Assembly (NCBI GenBank): GCA_947599995.1
Contig: CANQFW010000079.1
Location: 1 to 5,778 of the forward strand
Direction of reading: 5' to 3'
Source: an uncultured Clostridia bacterium
GTDB taxonomy: Bacteria > Bacillota > Clostridia > TANB77 > CAG-508
Length of the DNA: 5,778 nucleotides
Part shown: piece after piece, positions 1 through 5,203 of the stretch
How the letters are laid out: every line of letters begins with the position of its first letter
Position numbering within the stretch: position 1 is the first letter of the stretch
Program-made: the position numbers and the translations under genes
Notes under the pieces: model-generated
Seen by the model: only the letters and a program-made list of their open reading frames with translations
Told to the model about the DNA's origin: nothing
Databases searched by the model: none

Positions 1-77
1 CATCAAGTCAAGACCTATCTTCATCACAAAATGATTTAGATATTCCATCTTTCTTAAGAAAGAATAAAAATAAATAG
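1..77 (+). CDS. ftsZ: Cell division protein FtsZ, C-terminal end only (partial)
   Basis: Only the last 24 complete codons (from base 3) and the TAG stop at 75-77 are inside the window. They read SSQDLSSSQNDL followed by DIPSFLRKNKNK. The D-I-P-[ST]-F-L-R core followed by a short basic tail is the conserved C-terminal peptide of FtsZ. FtsZ is the tubulin-like GTPase that forms the division ring, and this peptide docks it to membrane tethers and regulators such as FtsA and SepF. The preceding Ser/Gln/Asp-rich residues fit the disordered linker that normally separates the GTPase core from the peptide. The GTPase domain itself lies outside the window, so the call rests on this one motif. The gene converges on spoVAE across an 86-bp gap that contains a hairpin. 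Confidence 0.85.
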   Translation, partial: SSQDLSSSQNDLDIPSFLRKNKNK

Positions 78-85
78 ATTATATG

Positions 86-123
86 GGGGCACATTAATTT
101 CTAATTCGAAATCAATGTGCCCC
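86..123. terminator. Hairpin between convergent ftsZ and spoVAE, probable two-way terminator
   Basis: GGGGCACATT (86-95) pairs perfectly with AATGTGCCCC (114-123). Inside it, after a single A/C mismatch, ATTTC (97-101) pairs with GAAAT (108-112), leaving the six-base loop TAATTC. It lies 8 nt after the ftsZ stop and 40 nt after the spoVAE stop, so it could end both transcripts. Neither strand has a classic run of T directly after the stem. The minus strand reads CATATAATC and then becomes T-rich. The plus strand reads AAAATTATT. The stem is therefore clear, while intrinsic termination is inferred. Confidence 0.7.
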
Positions 124-163
124 AAAATTATTAAAACAAAAGAATATATTTTAGTAAATTTAT

Positions 164-550
164 CTACTGTTTCTTCATCTTAGGCTTAGAAACCAATGAA
201 GCAATATATCCAAAGAACACAGCTGCTGCAATACCACCAGCTGAAGCTCTAATTCCACCAGTAAAAATGCCAATAGCACCATCTTCATTAATTGCTTTAA
301 TTGTACCTTTAGCTAGATTATATCCAAATCCAGTAAGCGGAACTGTAGCGCCAGCACCAGCAAAATCTACTAAATATTTATATATTCCTAGGCCACCAAG
401 TATTGTACCTAGTGTTACAAAAATTACTAATATTCTTGCAGGTGTTAGTTTGGTTTTATCTATTAAAATCTGACCAATTACACATATTACACCACCAACT
501 ATAAAGCATTTTACTATTTCCATCCAATCTATACTACTTAAAAAATCCAT
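164..550 (-). CDS. spoVAE: Stage V sporulation protein AE (SpoVAE), DPA channel membrane subunit
   Basis: This is a 128-residue integral membrane protein of the SpoVA family. SpoVA proteins form the channel in the spore inner membrane that carries dipicolinic acid with calcium into the forespore and releases it at germination. Hydrophobic segments lie at about residues 12-30, 38-60 and 98-120. Between them, around residues 63-90, is the family signature FAGAGATVPLTGFG followed by a glycine- and charge-rich stretch ending in NEDG. The same AGAG..VP.TGF signature occurs in SpoVAC upstream, so the two are paralogues. I chose the ATG at 548-550 because AAAGGAG (557-563) sits 7 nt before it. A longer frame opening at 625 would run 25 codons into spoVAD and has no comparable site. 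It is the last gene of spoVAC-spoVAD-spoVAE, 16 nt after the spoVAD stop. The C-terminus is basic (KPKMKKQ). Confidence 0.93.
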   Translation of the reverse strand: MDFLSSIDWMEIVKCFIVGGVICVIGQILIDKTKLTPARILVIFVTLGTILGGLGIYKYLVDFAGAGATVPLTGFGYNLAKGTIKAINEDGAIGIFTGGIRASAGGIAAAVFFGYIASLVSKPKMKKQ

Positions 551-556
551 AAATAG

Positions 557-563
557 CTCCTTT
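557..563 (-). promoter_or_regulatory. Ribosome binding site that fixes the spoVAE start
   Basis: On the minus strand this reads AAAGGAG, 7 nt upstream of the ATG at 550. It lies in the 16-nt gap between the spoVAD stop (567-569) and spoVAE. It supports the short start over the upstream in-frame start at 625. Confidence 0.8.
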
Positions 564-566
564 CTT

Positions 567-1568
567 TTATAATTCAATACTAATTGCATGAGCAATACCT
601 GGGATAGATTCACCCTGTTGAGCACTCATAGAATTCATAAGAGCTCCAGTTGCCACAAGCAATAGTCTCCTAATCTTTTTATTTTTAAATTGATCAAATA
701 AATAACCTGAAAACACACTAGCACAACAACCGCAACCACTTCCACCTGAGTGAGTATCTTGATTTTCTTTGTCAAAAATAAGCACACCACAGTCATTATA
801 AACAGATTTCATATTATATCCATTTTTCATAAATAAATCGATTACAATATCACGTCCAATGTACCCTAGGTCACCAGTCAAGATAGCATCATAGTAACTT
901 GGGTTCCTTCCTGTATCTTTAAAATGAGTCATAATTGTATCAAAGGCTGCAGGAGCCATTGCTGCACCCATATTATTTGCATCTTTAATTCCCATATCCA
1001 CGATTTTTCCCGTAGTAATAGAAGTTACAAAAGGTCCTTGACCAGTACTTGAAAGAATAGCAGAACCACAAGCTGTAACTGTCCACTGAGATGTAGGTGG
1101 TCTTTGATTTCCGAGTTCTAGTGGAAATCTAAACTGCTTTTCTGAACTACAAAAATGACTAGATGCAGTGCAAAGAGCCTTGTTAATTCCTCCATCTATA
1201 AAAACAGATGCCAAGGATAAACCTTCAACAAAAGTAGAACATGCACCAAAAATACCAAAAAATGGAATATTTAATTCACGAAGACCAAAACTAGAAGAAA
1301 TACACTGGTTAAGTAAATCACCTGCAAAACAATATTCTAATTCAGCAGGAGCAATTCCAGATTTTGAAATAAGGGTATTTACTGTTTCCTTAATAATTTT
1401 ACTTTCAGCCTTTTCCCAAGTTTTTTCTCCATACATTTCATCTTCTATGCATTTATCAAAATACCTAGCCAAAGGACCATCTGCTTCTTTAGGACCTGCA
1501 ATACATGCAGTCTCTAATATAGTAGCAGGTCTATCAAATTTTAAAGTTTGTTTTCCTAATTTTTGCAA
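567..1568 (-). CDS. spoVAD: Stage V sporulation protein AD (SpoVAD), DPA-binding thiolase-fold protein
   Basis: A 333-residue soluble or peripheral protein, close to the 338 residues of B. subtilis SpoVAD as I recall it. SpoVAD has a thiolase/ketoacyl-synthase-like fold, binds dipicolinic acid directly, and works with the SpoVAC and SpoVAE membrane subunits at the forespore inner membrane. Family landmarks visible here include GKQT (5-8), AGPKEADGPL (24-33), FAGDLLNQ (81-88), FGACST (107-112, with Cys110 at the thiolase-type cysteine position), DGG (125-127), the SSH..SSEKQFRFP stretch (about 136-149), GAAMAPAAFDT (201-211), TGDLG (231-235), NDCG (258-261), the glycine-rich GGSGCGCC (275-282), VATGAL (305-310) and ESIPGIAH (320-327). 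The start is TTG (1566-1568), preceded 6 nt upstream by AGAGGG. It brings the protein into register with the known N-terminus (MKLTGKQT in B. subtilis). It is the middle gene of the operon. Confidence 0.97.
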   Translation of the reverse strand: MQKLGKQTLKFDRPATILETACIAGPKEADGPLARYFDKCIEDEMYGEKTWEKAESKIIKETVNTLISKSGIAPAELEYCFAGDLLNQCISSSFGLRELNIPFFGIFGACSTFVEGLSLASVFIDGGINKALCTASSHFCSSEKQFRFPLELGNQRPPTSQWTVTACGSAILSSTGQGPFVTSITTGKIVDMGIKDANNMGAAMAPAAFDTIMTHFKDTGRNPSYYDAILTGDLGYIGRDIVIDLFMKNGYNMKSVYNDCGVLIFDKENQDTHSGGSGCGCCASVFSGYLFDQFKNKKIRRLLLVATGALMNSMSAQQGESIPGIAHAISIEL

Positions 1569-1574
1569 TTTAAT

Positions 1575-1580
1575 CCCTCT
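1575..1580 (-). promoter_or_regulatory. Ribosome binding site supporting the TTG start of spoVAD
   Basis: The minus strand reads AGAGGG, with 6 nt to the TTG at 1568. It is a weaker match to the anti-Shine-Dalgarno sequence than the sites of the flanking spoVA genes. Together with the rare start codon it suggests lower initiation at spoVAD. Confidence 0.6.
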
Positions 1581-1619
1581 CTTTCTTTAAATAAATTAAT
1601 TTGTACCAATTTCACAAAA

Positions 1620-2069
1620 TTACCCATTAAATAAAAAATAAATAAATCCGACAATAATAGAAGTAGAAATACCGTAAACCAAAACAGGTCCAGCAACGGT
1701 AAACATTTTAGCACCAACACCCATTACATAACCTTCAGATTTGTATTCCATAGCAGGAGCAACAATAGAATTTGCAAATCCTGTTATAGGAACAAGGGAA
1801 CCAGCGCCAGCAATTTTTCCTATTTTATTGAAGATATTAAGTCCAGTTAAGAATGCACTTATACCAATTAAAAAAATAGAAACTAAAGTTCCTGAAACTT
1901 CTTCAGAAAGTCCTTTATATAAACAAAAATCCAATATTAATTGACCAATTGTACAGATTAATCCACCAATCCAAAAAGCATTGAAGCAATTTTTTATTAT
2001 TGGAGAATTTGGAGATTTTTTATCTACGTAGTCTTGATAATCTTTTGTAGTATCTAATGGACTTGCCAT
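1620..2069 (-). CDS. spoVAC: Stage V sporulation protein AC (SpoVAC), DPA channel membrane subunit
   Basis: A 149-residue membrane protein, close to the usual SpoVAC length. SpoVAC is reported to behave as a mechanosensitive channel and is the likely conduit for DPA release in germinating spores. The N-terminal 25 or so residues are polar (DTTKDYQDYVDKKSPNSP). Hydrophobic segments follow at about 29-50, 57-80, 83-106 and 121-147. The conserved segment KIAGAGSLVPITGFANSI (85-102) is the SpoVA signature shared with SpoVAE. The start at 2067-2069 (MASPLD) has AAAGGA at 2079-2084 with 9-nt spacing. An upstream ATG at 2117 is in frame, but it would lie inside the candidate -10 region and lacks a binding site. 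It is the first gene of the operon, with 51 nt between its stop and the spoVAD start. No spoVAA or spoVAB lies upstream, which matches the reduced clostridial operon. Confidence 0.95.
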   Translation of the reverse strand: MASPLDTTKDYQDYVDKKSPNSPIIKNCFNAFWIGGLICTIGQLILDFCLYKGLSEEVSGTLVSIFLIGISAFLTGLNIFNKIGKIAGAGSLVPITGFANSIVAPAMEYKSEGYVMGVGAKMFTVAGPVLVYGISTSIIVGFIYFLFNG

Positions 2070-2078
2070 AATTACACA

Positions 2079-2084
2079 TCCTTT
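2079..2084 (-). promoter_or_regulatory. Ribosome binding site that fixes the spoVAC start
   Basis: The minus strand reads AAAGGA (within GAAAGGATG), 9 nt before the ATG at 2069. It decides for the 149-residue protein over a 165-residue frame from 2117. Confidence 0.75.
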
Positions 2085-2105
2085 CAAAAAATAAATATTC
2101 AATAA

Positions 2106-2134
2106 TATATTTTCCAAAAATAAAATAAATATGC
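2106..2134 (-). promoter_or_regulatory. Candidate forespore (sigma-F/sigma-G type) promoter of spoVACDE
   Basis: On the minus strand GCATA (2134-2130) is a full match to the -35 element shared by sigma-F and sigma-G promoters. After 14 nt comes GGAAAATATA (2115-2106), which fits the sigma-F-type -10 pattern GGnnAnAnTR at all fixed positions but one, although the spacer is about 1 nt short. Read as sigma-G (17-nt spacer), the -10 is AAATATA, a weaker match to CATnnTA. Transcription would start near 2099, giving a leader of about 30 nt that contains the spoVAC ribosome binding site. spoVA operons are known sigma-G targets, so the role is expected. The exact sigma factor is not decided by the sequence. 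Confidence 0.5.
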
Positions 2135-2145
2135 AGAAATATAAA

Positions 2146-2178
2146 TATTACAACAATATTACATTTATATTACATTTA
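2146..2178 (+). repeat. Three head-to-tail 11-bp repeats upstream of the pilus promoter
   Basis: TATTACATTTA occurs twice back to back (2157-2167 and 2168-2178). It is preceded in the same phase by TATTACAACAA (2146-2156), which matches at 8 of 11 positions. A further TATTACA lies at 2203-2209, inside the spacer of the candidate promoter. The 11-bp period is close to one helical turn, so the repeats face roughly the same side of the DNA. They lie just upstream of the -35 at 2190. A binding site for a regulator is an inference, and AT-rich sequence can produce such repeats by chance. Confidence 0.6.
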
Positions 2179-2189
2179 CGTTAAATATA

Positions 2190-2218
2190 TTGATTTTTTA
2201 TATATTACAAGTTAAAAT
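2190..2218 (+). promoter_or_regulatory. Candidate sigma-A promoter of the pilus operon
   Basis: TTGATT (2190-2195) matches 4 of 6 bases of the -35 consensus. It is separated by exactly 17 nt from TAAAAT (2213-2218), which matches 5 of 6 bases of the -10. Transcription would start near 2225, about 64 nt before the ATG at 2289. The upstream DNA is A/T-rich and carries 11-bp repeats. The spacing is ideal, but near-consensus boxes are common in DNA this AT-rich. Confidence 0.5.
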
Positions 2219-2288
2219 AAAAAGGAATTTGAAAGAATTTTTTTAAAAAATAGAGAAAAATAGAAGTCAGAAACAAAGGAGATAAAAA

Positions 2289-3896
2289 ATGCAAACTTGT
2301 TTAGGTATATATATTGAAAGTAACTTAATAAAATACGCAAAAGTTTCTAAAGATAATAATAACATAAAAATCGAATCCTTTGGAGTAAGGTTTTTTGAAA
2401 ATCTAACGGCAGAAATAAATAAAATAGTAGAAGAAACATTTAGCTTTAATACACCAATTGCAATCAATATAGCAGAAGAAAAATATATGTACTTTGATAT
2501 TTTTTCACTACTAAATAAAAATGATATTCAAAAAACAATCGAAACAGAATTTGAAACATTCTGTGAAGAAAAAAGATATAATAAAAATGCTTTTGAAACA
2601 AGATATGCATTGGTCCCAAGATATGAAAACAAAGATAAAATAAAAGCAATAAATGTATATGTAAATAAAATAGAATTAAATAAAAGAATGCAATATGCTG
2701 AAAAATACAAACTAACAGATGCCTTACCAATAGGAATGACAATAGCTGATATTGTAAATCTTGAGAAAAAAGAAAATGTTTTAATAGTAAATATGGAAGA
2801 AAAGACAACACTAACAACCGTTATAGATATGCAAATTTATAATGTGGAAACATTAGATATGGGAAGCGGAGAAATACTAGACAAGATAAACCAAATAGAA
2901 AACTCATATTCTAGAGCATATGAAATATGCAAAAATACTACAATATACACAACAAATGTAGGAGAATCTATTGAAGAAAACCCATATTTGCAATACATAA
3001 TGCCAACATTATATGCAATAAACCAAAGAGTAAAAGAGGTTGTTGAAAATTCACCAATGAAAATTTCTAAAGTATATTTAACAGGAAGCTTAGCATTGGT
3101 AAATAATGTCGATTTGTATTTTCAAGAAAGTTTAACATCTGCTGAATGTAAAATATTAAGACCATATTTTTTAGAAGAAAATAATATAGAACAAATAAAT
3201 ATAAAAGATTATATAGAAGTTAATTCAAGTATTTCTTTAGCAGTACAAAAGTTAAGAGATTCATTAAGAGGAATGAATTTTAAAAAGGTACCACTTTCAG
3301 AAAAACTGTTTAAACCAGTAGAATTTGGCAAAAAGAAAAATAAACCAAGTAATAAACCAAAAATAAATATGAATATGAAAGGTGCAATTGTTCCAATAGA
3401 AAAGAACATAATAAGGGCAACATACTCTGTATTAATATTAACAATTGTATTCATAATTTTATCTTTAATGATTACTAAACAATTTAATAAAAAAGAAGAA
3501 GAAATTACAATATTAACGGCAAAGCAAACAGCAGAGATTTCAAGAGCTACACAAGACAAAAGTAAGTTAGATAATACTAAGACAAAATACCAAAACTTAT
3601 TAAAACAATTGCAACAAATTAATGACAGAATAAGCTTGGTTACACAAAGTAGAAATTCTATACCAAATCTGTTAAATCAAATAATGTATAGAATACCAGA
3701 AGAAGTACAGCTAATTTCTATAGAGAACACAACCAACAAGCACATTGTAATAAAAGCAAAATGCAATGAATACACACAACTTGGATACTTTATAGCAAAA
3801 ATAAAAACAAGTGAAATTTTAACAAATGTAATATCTTCTAGTGGTGTAAAAAATAATAATGAAGTTTCAGTAACGATAGAAGGAGATTTGCCATGA
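2289..3896 (+). CDS. PilM-PilN fusion (GspL-like), type IV pilus inner-membrane assembly protein
   Basis: A 535-residue protein joining two proteins that are normally separate. Residues 1 to about 328 resemble the actin-like cytoplasmic protein PilM. The expected core strands appear at 5-19 (LGIYIESNLIK), 164-181 (VLIVNMEEKTTLTTVI) and 261-280 (KVYLTGSLALVNNVDLYF). After a basic linker (about 331-372, with KKKNK and NKPK) comes one membrane helix at about 373-396, then a coiled-coil-like charged stretch (about 400-450). The C-terminal domain (about 455-535) resembles PilN, with the characteristic LLNQIMYRIPEEVQLISIE (461-479) and a small ferredoxin-like beta/alpha domain. The basic linker predicts an inside-to-outside orientation. 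This order is that of GspL in type II secretion. The start is set by AAAGGAG (2275-2281), 7 nt before the ATG. The stop overlaps the next ATG by 4 nt, indicating translational coupling. It probably docks the assembly ATPase to the membrane platform. Confidence 0.85.
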   Translation: MQTCLGIYIESNLIKYAKVSKDNNNIKIESFGVRFFENLTAEINKIVEETFSFNTPIAINIAEEKYMYFDIFSLLNKNDIQKTIETEFETFCEEKRYNKNAFETRYALVPRYENKDKIKAINVYVNKIELNKRMQYAEKYKLTDALPIGMTIADIVNLEKKENVLIVNMEEKTTLTTVIDMQIYNVETLDMGSGEILDKINQIENSYSRAYEICKNTTIYTTNVGESIEENPYLQYIMPTLYAINQRVKEVVENSPMKISKVYLTGSLALVNNVDLYFQESLTSAECKILRPYFLEENNIEQINIKDYIEVNSSISLAVQKLRDSLRGMNFKKVPLSEKLFKPVEFGKKKNKPSNKPKINMNMKGAIVPIEKNIIRATYSVLILTIVFIILSLMITKQFNKKEEEITILTAKQTAEISRATQDKSKLDNTKTKYQNLLKQLQQINDRISLVTQSRNSIPNLLNQIMYRIPEEVQLISIENTTNKHIVIKAKCNEYTQLGYFIAKIKTSEILTNVISSSGVKNNNEVSVTIEGDLP

Positions 3897-4654
3897 GAAA
3901 AATGTTATTAACGATTGCACTAGTAGCAATGATTATAATCTTTGGGGTTGTTGCTGTTAATGGAATAAATATTGGAAATATAACAGTCTGGGGATTTAAT
4001 CAGATAAGAGAAGGAAAACAGTACCTTAAAGACAAAAACGATAAACTGACTAATTTAGTAGATACAGAATATCCAAAACAAATAGAGGCTGTTGCAGAAT
4101 CTGAAACACAGCTTAAAACAGCTAAAGAAGAATACGAAAGCCAAGTAGCATTAAATTCGGACTCGGAAAATGGATTTACTGCTGCTACAGAAAAATACGA
4201 AATAGAATATTTGTGGACAAAAATAGGAAATCATGCAAAAGATAATGATGTTGAAATGAAAATAGATCTAACAAATAGTAGCATAGGAACAGGGTATTAT
4301 AAATTAAACTTTACAGTTACAGGAAGCTATGTTGGAATAACAGATTTTATTTATGCAATAGAAAATGATTCAAAATTAGGTTTCAAAATTGATGATTTTG
4401 TAATGACACAAAATACACAAACAAATACATCATCAGATAAAAATAGCGAAGTAGAAGACAGCAAAGTAACAGAAGTTAAAGCAACATTCTCTTGCGATGA
4501 AGTAGGAATAAATATTCAATCAATAGAAAAACAAGCAGATACACAAGAGGAAGAAGACAAAACAAATACAACATCTGATAACACTTCTAAATCTAACACA
4601 ACAAATGATACTAAAACAGCTAGTAACTTATTAGATGAAGAAACAGATGAATAA
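3893..4654 (+). CDS. pilO: PilO/GspM-like type IV pilus assembly protein
   Basis: A 253-residue bitopic membrane protein. It has a short basic N-terminus, one membrane helix (about 4-24) and a heptad-like charged region (about 37-85). A compact beta/alpha domain follows (about 100-208), with a PilO-like core YYKLNFTVTGSYVGITDFIY (135-154) and the following helix-strand KLGFKIDDFVM. PilO pairs with PilN through coiled coils and ferredoxin-like domains to make the inner-membrane alignment complex. A polar loop (about 172-190) interrupts the domain before its last strand (VTEVKATFSCDEV). Residues about 214-253 form an Asp/Glu/Thr/Ser/Asn-rich low-complexity tail that standard PilO proteins lack. 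The ATG overlaps the upstream stop (ATGA at 3893-3896), so it is co-translated with the PilM-PilN fusion. Position, topology and domain pattern agree on PilO, although primary sequence similarity to proteobacterial PilO is low. Confidence 0.75.
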   Translation: MRKMLLTIALVAMIIIFGVVAVNGINIGNITVWGFNQIREGKQYLKDKNDKLTNLVDTEYPKQIEAVAESETQLKTAKEEYESQVALNSDSENGFTAATEKYEIEYLWTKIGNHAKDNDVEMKIDLTNSSIGTGYYKLNFTVTGSYVGITDFIYAIENDSKLGFKIDDFVMTQNTQTNTSSDKNSEVEDSKVTEVKATFSCDEVGINIQSIEKQADTQEEEDKTNTTSDNTSKSNTTNDTKTASNLLDEETDE

Positions 4655-4676
4655 AAATTTTGGAGGTAATTTATAA

Positions 4677-5126
4677 ATGCCAAAAGCAATGAAAGAAATA
4701 ATAATAGTCTTGCTTGCTATACTTTTATCAATGTTAATATTAGCAGTTGTTTTATATGACTATATACCAAATAGAATTCAGTCAAAAGAAACAATTACAT
4801 ATTCTGCTACAGATAGTGTAAAAGAATTATTACAAGATCCAGTTGCAGAAGACAATTCAAATATAATATTAACTTATGAAGTAACAAGTACAGATTTAAC
4901 AAATTATGAAAAAGCAAAAGAATATGTTCCAGGAAAGCAAAACCCATTTGCTGCATATTCTAACCAGCAAGAAGAAACTACAGAAAATACTAATACATCA
5001 AGCTCACAAAATGCAGATTCTAGTAGTAAAGAGGCAAGCACATCTAGCCAAAGTCAAAATGAAGTAACAACAGAAAATGAAAAACAAAATACGACTTCAT
5101 ATTTTAAAAATACTGGAACAAAATAA
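4677..5126 (+). CDS. Small membrane-anchored protein in the pilP position
   Basis: A 149-residue protein with a basic N-terminus, one membrane helix (about 6-28), an outside segment of about 60 residues (29-91) and a Ser/Thr/Asn/Gln/Glu-rich tail (about 97-140). The short motif YVPGKQNPFA (83-92) resembles the G-R-x-D-P-F motif near the end of the disordered N-terminal region of PilP. GspC, the type II secretion counterpart, has a similar place in its system. PilP normally links PilN-PilO to the outer-membrane secretin. There is no lipobox cysteine, and the C-terminal beta domain of PilP is absent. The start has TGGAGGT (4661-4667) with 9-nt spacing. A second Met at residue 5 is possible but less well placed. 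It lies 22 nt after pilO, so it is probably in the same operon. The pilP-like call is inferred from gene order and this motif. Confidence 0.5.
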   Translation: MPKAMKEIIIVLLAILLSMLILAVVLYDYIPNRIQSKETITYSATDSVKELLQDPVAEDNSNIILTYEVTSTDLTNYEKAKEYVPGKQNPFAAYSNQQEETTENTNTSSSQNADSSSKEASTSSQSQNEVTTENEKQNTTSYFKNTGTK

Positions 5127-5203
5127 ATTAGTTATTAACGTTATATTTATCCAATGATGAGTATACGTAAGATAAAAAATTATAATAAAGGAGGGAAACG
5201 TTT
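5127..5203 (+). other. Gap between the pilP-like gene and the pilin gene
   Basis: 77 nt with no terminator-like hairpin, so read-through from the pilus operon into the pilin gene is possible. It holds a small palindrome, TAACGTTA (5135-5142), and ends in the pilin ribosome binding site. A TAAGAT box (5168-5173) could be a -10, but no good -35 stands at the right distance. A separate pilin promoter is not shown. Confidence 0.4.
5187..5195 (+). promoter_or_regulatory. Very strong ribosome binding site of the pilin gene
   Basis: AAAGGAGGG matches nearly the whole anti-Shine-Dalgarno sequence and lies 8 nt before the ATG at 5204. It is the strongest site in the window, as expected for an abundant structural subunit. 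Confidence 0.8.

Larger units (their letters stand above)
2118..2288. other. Divergent intergenic regulatory region between spoVAC and the pilus operon
   Basis: Very AT-rich, with no credible gene on either strand. It holds the -35 element for spoVAC, a set of 11-bp tandem repeats, a sigma-A-like promoter for the pilus genes, and a leader of about 64 nt for the pilM-pilN fusion. Around 2237-2251 a T-run followed by an A-run could fold weakly. It has no G/C-rich stem and I do not call it a terminator. Confidence 0.6.

Noticed and set aside
551..625. Longer spoVAE frame beginning at 625
   Set aside because: It would overlap the spoVAD 3' end by about 60 nt and lacks a ribosome binding site. 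The ATG at 550 has a well-placed AAAGGAG, and the protein from there has normal SpoVAE length.
1168..1590. Open frame of 140 codons on the + strand across spoVAD
   Set aside because: It is antisense to a clearly recognisable SpoVAD, has no ribosome binding site, and its product resembles no family I know.
2070..2117. Longer spoVAC frame beginning at 2117
   Set aside because: The extra 16 residues are not part of the family pattern, the start would lie upstream of the predicted transcript start, and the ATG at 2069 has a good ribosome binding site.
2146..2178. The 11-bp tandem repeats as a CRISPR-like array
   Set aside because: The units are directly adjacent without spacers, are far too short, and no cas gene is present.
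2237..2251. T-run/A-run in the pilus leader as a terminator or riboswitch
   Set aside because: There is only A-T pairing, no stable stem and no conserved riboswitch sequence that I recognise.
2464..2817. Open frames on the - strand inside the PilM-PilN gene (also 2528-2710 and 3209-3559)
   Set aside because: They are shadows of an A-rich coding strand. The products are Phe/Leu/Tyr-rich with no domain pattern.
5181..5186. Perfect TATAAT as a pilin promoter -10
   Set aside because: Transcription would start near 5193, inside the ribosome binding site, and no acceptable -35 lies 16-18 nt upstream.
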